From assembly GCF_022163125.1 (NCBI RefSeq), contig NZ_CP091881.1, forward strand, positions 3,472,001 to 3,536,000: a stretch of DNA of 64,000 bases, in the 5' to 3' direction. The notes under the pieces were generated by a model that did no database searches, was not told the DNA's origin, and was given only the letters and a program-made list of their open reading frames with translations. The DNA is from Paenibacillus sp. HWE-109. GTDB taxonomy: Bacteria > Bacillota > Bacilli > Paenibacillales > NBRC-103111. Shown here piece after piece: positions 59,102 through 64,000 of the stretch. How positions within the stretch are numbered: position 1 is the first letter of the stretch; each line of letters starts with the position of its first letter. The translations under genes were made by a program, and so were the position numbers.

Positions 59102-59505
59102 TAAGACACCGCCTTTGTAATCGTTGAAATATTGCCGCTGCCATCGTATGATATCGTACTCGTGACTGTCTCGCCGCCTGCCACTTCCGCTACGGTAGAC
59201 AAGCGGTCGCTTCCGTCATAAGTCATTGACGTGGTTTTAATAACGGTTGTTCCGTCTTTCTCTTCAATCTTCGTTAACTTTCCGGACGTGTATGTCATTA
59301 CGGTTGTTCGCGTATCTTTATCGAGCCATGCCGCTTTGTTCTTGACGACGTCCGCATTACTCGCGCCTATATTCTTCGTAGCTGTCTGAACGAATGTAGA
59401 CACTCCCGATTCAATTGCGTCAATTAACGCTTGCTGATTTACGAGTGTAACAGCGTCCGAAGCTACCGGCCTCGGTAATCCGAGTTTTGGCGTAGTTGTT
59501 GCCAT
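59101..59505 (-). CDS. Phage tail protein of unknown family
   Basis: A 134-residue protein. N-terminal LGLPRPVASDAVTLVNQQAL resembles starts of tail or fibre proteins; the C-terminal half has short RHS/YD-like repeats (TMTYTSGKLTKIEEKDG, SMTYDGSDRLSTV, ISYDGSGNISTI). The next gene starts within its stop. Confidence 0.75.
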   Translation of the reverse strand: MATTTPKLGLPRPVASDAVTLVNQQALIDAIESGVSTFVQTATKNIGASNADVVKNKAAWLDKDTRTTVMTYTSGKLTKIEEKDGTTVIKTTSMTYDGSDRLSTVAEVAGGETVTSTISYDGSGNISTITKAVS

Positions 59506-59518
59506 CCGTTCCCCTCCG

Positions 59519-60106
59519 TTATGTTAATGATTCGAATTGTGCCCACGTATAGTTGTTCGCCGACAGCGTCCCCCAGGTAAACGCGTGAGCATCAAGCGCG
59601 CTCCATGTCATATACGTAAACGCGAAGTTTATCGCTAAATGCGCCGGCACAATCTCGCGTAACGCCGCTTGAATATCCGCCAAATTTGCCGGTACGCCGT
59701 GATTGCTTATAAACGTGATGCTCACCGTATAATGCGCGTTGTCCTCTGTTACTCTGACTTCGCCGTTATCGTAAGCCTCCGCTACATTCTTGATCATCGC
59801 AGCATTAACCGTACCAACTCCGCGCAACTTCGATTTGATAACGGAACGCCGCTGTTCGATCGGTTTAAGACCGTCCGTAGGCAAGCCGCAAATACGTTCC
59901 CAATTCGCGAGCCCCCACGTTGCCGTATCGACGTAGAACTGCGCGAGAACATCCGCGACATTAGCGTTCAATGATGCAACTTCCGCGCCCTCAACGTTTA
60001 ACAGGTTTCCAACGATGCGCGATCCTTCGTAGTAATTCGGAAGATAGCCGCTCATTGACTGGCGGATCTCACCGTATAGGCGCAGCGGATTTAATGGCGC
60101 TACCAT
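59519..60106 (-). CDS. Baseplate/tail protein, XkdU/DUF2313-like
   Basis: A 195-residue protein similar in order and pattern to YmfQ/XkdU (DUF2313): LPNYYEGSRIVGNLLNVEG, WERICGLPTDGLKPIEQRRSVI and REIVPAHLAINF. It follows baseplate J with a 1-bp overlap, as in PBSX. Confidence 0.85.
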   Translation of the reverse strand: MVAPLNPLRLYGEIRQSMSGYLPNYYEGSRIVGNLLNVEGAEVASLNANVADVLAQFYVDTATWGLANWERICGLPTDGLKPIEQRRSVIKSKLRGVGTVNAAMIKNVAEAYDNGEVRVTEDNAHYTVSITFISNHGVPANLADIQAALREIVPAHLAINFAFTYMTWSALDAHAFTWGTLSANNYTWAQFESLT

Positions 60107-61152
60107 TACGTCACCGTCCCTGCAATCGCAACGCTACCATCCGCGACTGTAATATTCGATGTTCCGCCATTTACCGTTAAGCTTGAGTAATCGATGACCG
60201 CATCGACGCCGAGAACGATATTCGCAATCTGCGTATAGCGCACGGTGGAATCCACGAAAGCCAACGATGCCAAGTACGCTGTAAGTGCTGCCGCTATTTG
60301 CGCGCGTGCCTCGGCGAGTGTTGAACCGCTTTTTAACGTATAAGTACCGACTACGTTAATCGCGACCTCTGTTGCGCCGACGACGGTAGCAGTTGCGCCG
60401 ATCGGTTGCTGTGACGCGATATACGTAGTAGCTTCGGTCACTTTCCCCGTCGTCGGAGCCCGTTTATTTCCGTCGAGTAGCACGACTTTGACCGTCCCGG
60501 CTCCGGCCCATATCGGATACACCTTCGCGTCAGATATTCCGCTCACTTCTAGCGCCCATTTTCGGTATTGATTCGCGTTGCCGGACGTTGCTGGCTTGCG
60601 GACGTCTTCCAGAAAGCGCGCTAAGAGTTCCGCGTCTGTTTCTTCGTTGACACCGCCGGCAAATGAGGCGCTGTTCGTTACCGAAGCGACACCACTCAAA
60701 TTACCGAATACTAACGCAATAGCACCGGCCGCCACGTTACCGGAAATTCCGCCAACCTGCGCTTCAGCCGCAACCGTAACGGAACCCGACGCGATAGTGC
60801 CGGCAGCCTTAGTCACGAATAGAATAGGACTGTTTCCGCCAGTTGAGAGCACCGTACCCGCTGCAATAACTGTTCCGTCGGTCCCTCCGAATCTGACGGA
60901 GCCGGCAGCCTTAACCGCGAGTTTACGATAGATTCCGCGCGTACTCGTTTCCATATCGAGGTATGGTCCGTATGTCGTATCGGCAAATCCGAATTTCAGC
61001 ACGTTATCTAACTCCATATATGCGCGTGCCATTTCGATAGCTGCCGGCGAAAGTAAATCGAACGTCGCCGAGCCTTCGCGCAAATCAAGCGTTTGGTCGC
61101 TCGCGCCTAGCATACGTTGTAGGACGGCGGCTTTCGTCTGAGTTTCGTACAT
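60106..61152 (-). CDS. Baseplate J-like protein (XkdT)
   Basis: A 348-residue wedge protein of contractile tails: N-terminal DLREGSATFDLLSPAAIEMA, FGGTDGTVIAAGTVL, and the family core GGVNEETDAELLARFLEDV followed by NANQYRKWALEVSGISDAKV. The length and order fit Baseplate_J. Confidence 0.92.
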   Translation of the reverse strand: MYETQTKAAVLQRMLGASDQTLDLREGSATFDLLSPAAIEMARAYMELDNVLKFGFADTTYGPYLDMETSTRGIYRKLAVKAAGSVRFGGTDGTVIAAGTVLSTGGNSPILFVTKAAGTIASGSVTVAAEAQVGGISGNVAAGAIALVFGNLSGVASVTNSASFAGGVNEETDAELLARFLEDVRKPATSGNANQYRKWALEVSGISDAKVYPIWAGAGTVKVVLLDGNKRAPTTGKVTEATTYIASQQPIGATATVVGATEVAINVVGTYTLKSGSTLAEARAQIAAALTAYLASLAFVDSTVRYTQIANIVLGVDAVIDYSSLTVNGGTSNITVADGSVAIAGTVT

Positions 61153-61566
61153 TTATAGCGTCACCTCCTGCGTGGCCGATCCGTAGATGGAGTCGACCGT
61201 GAATGAAATGTAAAGTCCGTCAATTGAGCGGTTGATACCGAAGCTATGAACGGACTTAATTCGCGCATCATATATCAGAGCGTCCGTAATAACTCGCGGA
61301 ATCTCAGCGTTAAGTAGCGCCTGTGGAACGTCTTGGCCGACGATATCTTCGAGCTCACATCCGTATTGATTCGTGTACGCTTGGAATCGATAACGCGCCG
61401 TCAATATCGCTTTTCGTACAAACTGTTTTATCGCGTCAATCCCGTCAATTCTAGCGGATGATACTTCCTCGCCGTCGAAATCGATCGCGTACGTTTTGGA
61501 CGGCAAAATAACCGTCGCCACTTCGGTAGCGCGGTCGGTTACAGGCTTTAGCGGACTAAGTGCCAT
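61153..61566 (-). CDS. Baseplate protein, XkdS/DUF2634-like
   Basis: A 137-residue protein with DGIDAIKQFVRKAILTARY and YGCELEDIVGQD, the marks of DUF2634 (T4 gp25-related). It ends one base before baseplate J. Confidence 0.88.
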   Translation of the reverse strand: MALSPLKPVTDRATEVATVILPSKTYAIDFDGEEVSSARIDGIDAIKQFVRKAILTARYRFQAYTNQYGCELEDIVGQDVPQALLNAEIPRVITDALIYDARIKSVHSFGINRSIDGLYISFTVDSIYGSATQEVTL

Positions 61567-61905
61567 TTATAGGACCACCGCCTTATCCAGAACTACGTAT
61601 GATTGGCCGCCGTTCATGCTTACGACAATGACGCGATCACCGGCCTCAAGCGGTGATTTAACGGTCATCTCTGCTACAGAACCGCCGTTTATCGTTACCT
61701 GGCGCGTGTGTTCTGTTAGATGCTCCGCGATAACGATATCGCCTGCGTCAAGTGTAAGCGCCATATTATCGATCTTAATCGCAATTGCAGGAAGCGCCAC
61801 TGTTACTGTAGCGAGTTCGATCCGGTCATAATCGTTACGGCCGATCTCTCTTATCGCTTGGACAAGGCGGCTGATTCCCGTTCCTTGAAGCGTGTCATTT
61901 TCCAT
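61567..61905 (-). CDS. Baseplate protein, XkdR/DUF2577-like
   Basis: A 112-residue protein with LDAGDIVIAEHLTEHTRQV and SPLEAGDRVIVVSMNGGQSY, typical of DUF2577. Immediately upstream of the XkdS-like gene. Confidence 0.87.
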   Translation of the reverse strand: MENDTLQGTGISRLVQAIREIGRNDYDRIELATVTVALPAIAIKIDNMALTLDAGDIVIAEHLTEHTRQVTINGGSVAEMTVKSPLEAGDRVIVVSMNGGQSYVVLDKAVVL

Positions 61906-61916
61906 ACGTTCAACTC

Positions 61917-62963
61917 CTAATTCAAGAACGCGAGCGCACCCGTGAACTTGTATGCGTCCGATGATTTCGCTTTAACAACCGGCGGCTCATACTGTAGCTG
62001 CGGAAGCTCTTCGTCACCCGATATACCTAGCGTCATCTTATAAGTATCGCCTTCCCACGAATGGGAATCGGTCACAACATAGAATGCGCCGACGATATTC
62101 GTTAGTGCTTCCCGCACATAGACCGCCACTCCTGACGTAACACTGGCGTCACCGAGCGCGGTTACATTCGCGTCATCATTAATAACGGACTTTGCTTCGA
62201 GCAGCGTCTTCGCTAATTGTTCAAGTTGCGACCGTGTTAAATCGGAATCTGCGCGTTCGAGATGCTGCATAATGCCGAATTTCTTAATGACCGCTTCATC
62301 CTTAACCGTAAACTCGATCGGTTTTTTTTCTTCGTCGCCGCCCATAACCCTGATTTGATTGCGCATATCCTCGATAGATAACGCGTAAGAAGCGTCGAGT
62401 ATATTCGTAGAATCGTCAAGTATGAATCCGACGACTTTTTCACCGCGTTCTATAACGTTAAGGAGTCCGTTTGCAGACTGTACCCAAAACCGACGCCCCG
62501 TTTGTTTCCGCGTCTCAGTTAATGCGGTCGTTATCATATCCCACAACGACATATCACGGAGAACAAGCTTCGGAATTACGTATCCGGTGTCTGTAATGTC
62601 TCCGATATCAATGCCGAAGTCATCGCACAGTTCCCGCACAATAGCGGAAGCCTTCATATTCGTGAACTTACGCGTATCGATTGACTTCGTTAAATAGACC
62701 GCCTCATCATACGCTGTAATCTGCATAGAGCCGCCCGCATTAACGGAATGGGAGAAAATGACTCCGCGGAATATCTCTACGTTATCAGAAAGAAGTAGCA
62801 ATTGCTTACCGAGTTCGACCGTTAACGCTTGGCTGTTTCCGTCTATCGTGTTCTTAATCGCGATATCAAGTTTACGGTAGGCTTGCGTAATATCGCCGGA
62901 CCAGTTAACGGATGTGACTAGCGGGTCAATAATCGTATCTTCGTAGATTACGGAAATTGTCAC
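61917..62963 (-). CDS. Tail hub protein, XkdQ/YqbQ-like
   Basis: A 348-residue protein of the XkdQ family (gpD-like hub). ITQAYRKLDIAIKNT, LSDNVEIFRGVIFSHSV, ITAYDEAVYLTKS and WEGDTYKMTLG are family-like. The start is GTG 62963 and overlaps the LysM gene stop by 4 bp. Confidence 0.88.
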   Translation of the reverse strand: MTISVIYEDTIIDPLVTSVNWSGDITQAYRKLDIAIKNTIDGNSQALTVELGKQLLLLSDNVEIFRGVIFSHSVNAGGSMQITAYDEAVYLTKSIDTRKFTNMKASAIVRELCDDFGIDIGDITDTGYVIPKLVLRDMSLWDMITTALTETRKQTGRRFWVQSANGLLNVIERGEKVVGFILDDSTNILDASYALSIEDMRNQIRVMGGDEEKKPIEFTVKDEAVIKKFGIMQHLERADSDLTRSQLEQLAKTLLEAKSVINDDANVTALGDASVTSGVAVYVREALTNIVGAFYVVTDSHSWEGDTYKMTLGISGDEELPQLQYEPPVVKAKSSDAYKFTGALAFLN

Positions 62964-63634
62964 GGTATCGATAACACCTGCCCAGCGTATATCAAATTCG
63001 GATTCCGACCGATAGTCACTTTATTCGCGTCATAAATCTCAGGCCAACGGTCTCCGTCGACATAGACTATGTGCGCGATTTTCGTAAGATTGTCGCCTTC
63101 CTTTACCGTATAAGACGATACTAATGGGACCGCCACTCCGACGCGCGTTTCTTGTCCGGAAACATATGCGGAGGCCATTAAAACGCCATCCGCCGCTTTC
63201 TCCGTAACCGACTTAAGCTCAGTAAAACGGTACGCTTTGAGCGAAATACTGTAGAATATGTCTCCGACGTGGCCGGCGCGAGCCTCATACGTAAAGGAGC
63301 GCACCGTTACTGGTATGTTTACGGAACCCGTTATCGTCAATCGAATAGGACGCCGCGTCTCGATCCAACTTTCAATTAAGTTAACGGCGTCTTGCGGACT
63401 CGGAATATCGGAATACTCGCAATAAGACGAGTTATAATCACGCGGAAAAAACGAAGAAAACGAATATTCCCGTAGCCGATCCGATCCGATTACGGTCAAC
63501 TCGCCTAATTGCGTCGTCATTACGTCATCATATCCGTGTGTTTTAGCAATGCGGACAGATTCGGGATTGACCGGAAGGCGTAGCATTTCAGCACCGTTAT
63601 TGTACGTCAGCCAAAATTGGAGTTCGTTTATCAT
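62960..63634 (-). CDS. LysM tail protein, XkdP/YqbP-like
   Basis: A 224-residue protein. The N-terminal part begins with LPVNPESVRIAKTHGYDDV; the C-terminal 50 residues are a LysM domain (YTVKEGDNLTKIAHIVYVDG then IYAGQVLSIP). It likely links tube and hub. The ATG overlaps the tape measure stop (ATGA). Confidence 0.9.
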   Translation of the reverse strand: MINELQFWLTYNNGAEMLRLPVNPESVRIAKTHGYDDVMTTQLGELTVIGSDRLREYSFSSFFPRDYNSSYCEYSDIPSPQDAVNLIESWIETRRPIRLTITGSVNIPVTVRSFTYEARAGHVGDIFYSISLKAYRFTELKSVTEKAADGVLMASAYVSGQETRVGVAVPLVSSYTVKEGDNLTKIAHIVYVDGDRWPEIYDANKVTIGRNPNLIYAGQVLSIP

Positions 63635-64000
63635 CGCGCTACCGCCCCTCTCGCTTCCCACGCTTGAGTCGCGAGTGCTTTCGCAATAGCGTCGATATCG
63701 TTGTCGGAACGAACATTAAACGTGTTCCCTGTAACGAGGACACTGCTACCCGATCCGTTACCCATTCGACGCTTATCTGCGTCAGTTTTCGTCAATACTT
63801 CCTCGTCTACATGTAAACGCGCAGTGTAACCGTTGTAAGGTACGCGCGATAATCCGCCAGCGTGTCCGTTAGGGACTTGCGGACCTTGCGTAGGATTTGC
63901 TTTCTTATAATCGAGTAGTGCTTTACCTCCGAGCACTTTACCGTTCTCATCGCGAATGACTTCTGGATGGAGCAGTCTATTAAGCGGAGCGAGGAAGTTT
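63631..64000 (-). CDS. Tail tape measure protein, C-terminal end only
   Basis: The open frame continues past the right edge. The visible 122 residues include HAGGLSRVPYNGYTARLHVD and EEVLTKTDADKRRMG, the usual end of tape measure proteins in Bacillales phages. An internal GTG near 63936 is not its start. Confidence 0.85.
   Translation of the reverse strand, partial: NFLAPLNRLLHPEVIRDENGKVLGGKALLDYKKANPTQGPQVPNGHAGGLSRVPYNGYTARLHVDEEVLTKTDADKRRMGNGSGSSVLVTGNTFNVRSDNDIDAIAKALATQAWEARGAVAR

Larger units (their letters stand above)
52965..64000. mobile_element. Prophage with PBSX-type contractile tail genes, left part
   Basis: The element starts at or in tRNA-Val and runs off the right edge. 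Layout: integrase and a small gene on plus, then a long gap-free minus-strand late module, from tape measure end to lysis. Gene order of tail genes equals PBSX xkdO-P-Q-R-S-T-U. Base usage shifts toward CG-rich codons compared with the host genes before it. Capsid, terminase and repressor genes are not in view, so completeness is unknown; a tailocin cannot be excluded but the tRNA-linked integrase argues for a phage. Confidence 0.92.

Noticed and set aside
60578..60931. Plus-strand frame (117 residues) inside the baseplate J gene
   Set aside because: Shadow of the baseplate gene; Pro/Ala/Val-rich mirror composition without a start signal.
1..64000. CRISPR arrays, rRNA genes, insertion sequences with transposase
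   Set aside because: None seen: no regularly spaced identical repeats, no rRNA-like stretches, and no transposase-like protein on either strand.

Overview
The window looks like chromosome of a low-to-mid GC, endospore-forming Firmicute, most probably Paenibacillus or a close relative. The evidence is strong AGGAGG-type ribosome binding sites, frequent TTG/GTG starts, a gerA-type germinant receptor operon, an alpha/beta-type small acid-soluble spore protein, two copper-amine-oxidase-N-like 'stalk' proteins and many Bacillales DUF families. The species assignment is inference; nothing in the window names the organism.

Left part (1-26 kb), mostly minus strand. A sugar PTS permease (IICBA) is translationally coupled to enzyme I, which is cut by the window edge. 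A two-repeat prion-like Q/S/Y/G-rich protein and a minimal FAD protein follow. Next comes an aro/fluoride operon (crcB-crcB-aroA-C39 peptidase-CoA-binding protein), with a rhodanese and aroK beside it. A five-gene sugar-acid operon (LacI regulator, LarA-type nickel-pincer isomerase homologue, gluconokinase, SDR dehydrogenase, 6-phosphogluconate dehydrogenase) feeds the pentose phosphate pathway. A second LacI operon holds a GlcNAc-kinase-like BadF/BadG ATPase and a family 4 glycosidase. At 20.4-25.7 kb a sensor kinase/response regulator pair stands divergent to an ABC exporter with two permeases; this is the gene content of the Bacillus LnrJKLMN (YfiJKLMN) lipid-antibiotic resistance system in a different arrangement.

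Middle part (26-52 kb). A TetR-regulated ABC-2 exporter operon has twin 18-bp operators and is flanked by inverted copies of an about 197-bp intergenic repeat. Two MFS transporters, arginine decarboxylase (speA), small conserved proteins, an alpha/beta hydrolase, an MBL-fold hydrolase, a membrane GGDEF-histidine kinase fusion, a four-gene lipid-linked sugar operon (GT2, DUF2304, SMR/EamA flippase-like, GT39), a gerABC operon, a Q-rich protein, a Cu/Zn superoxide dismutase lipoprotein and several small proteins follow. A second intergenic repeat family, about 240 bp, has copies at 4.3 and 28.6 kb.

Right part (52.9-64 kb). A tRNA-Val(GAC) gene is followed at once by a tyrosine recombinase and then by a convergent, minus-strand late module of a contractile-tail prophage in PBSX order: tape measure end, then XkdP-, XkdQ-, XkdR-, XkdS-, XkdT- and XkdU-like genes, fibre genes, lysis genes. 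The lysis module carries two cysteine-peptidase-like genes (a permuted NlpC/P60-type and a papain C1-type), a holin and a GH73 glucosaminidase. The prophage runs past the right edge; capsid, packaging and repressor genes are not in the window.
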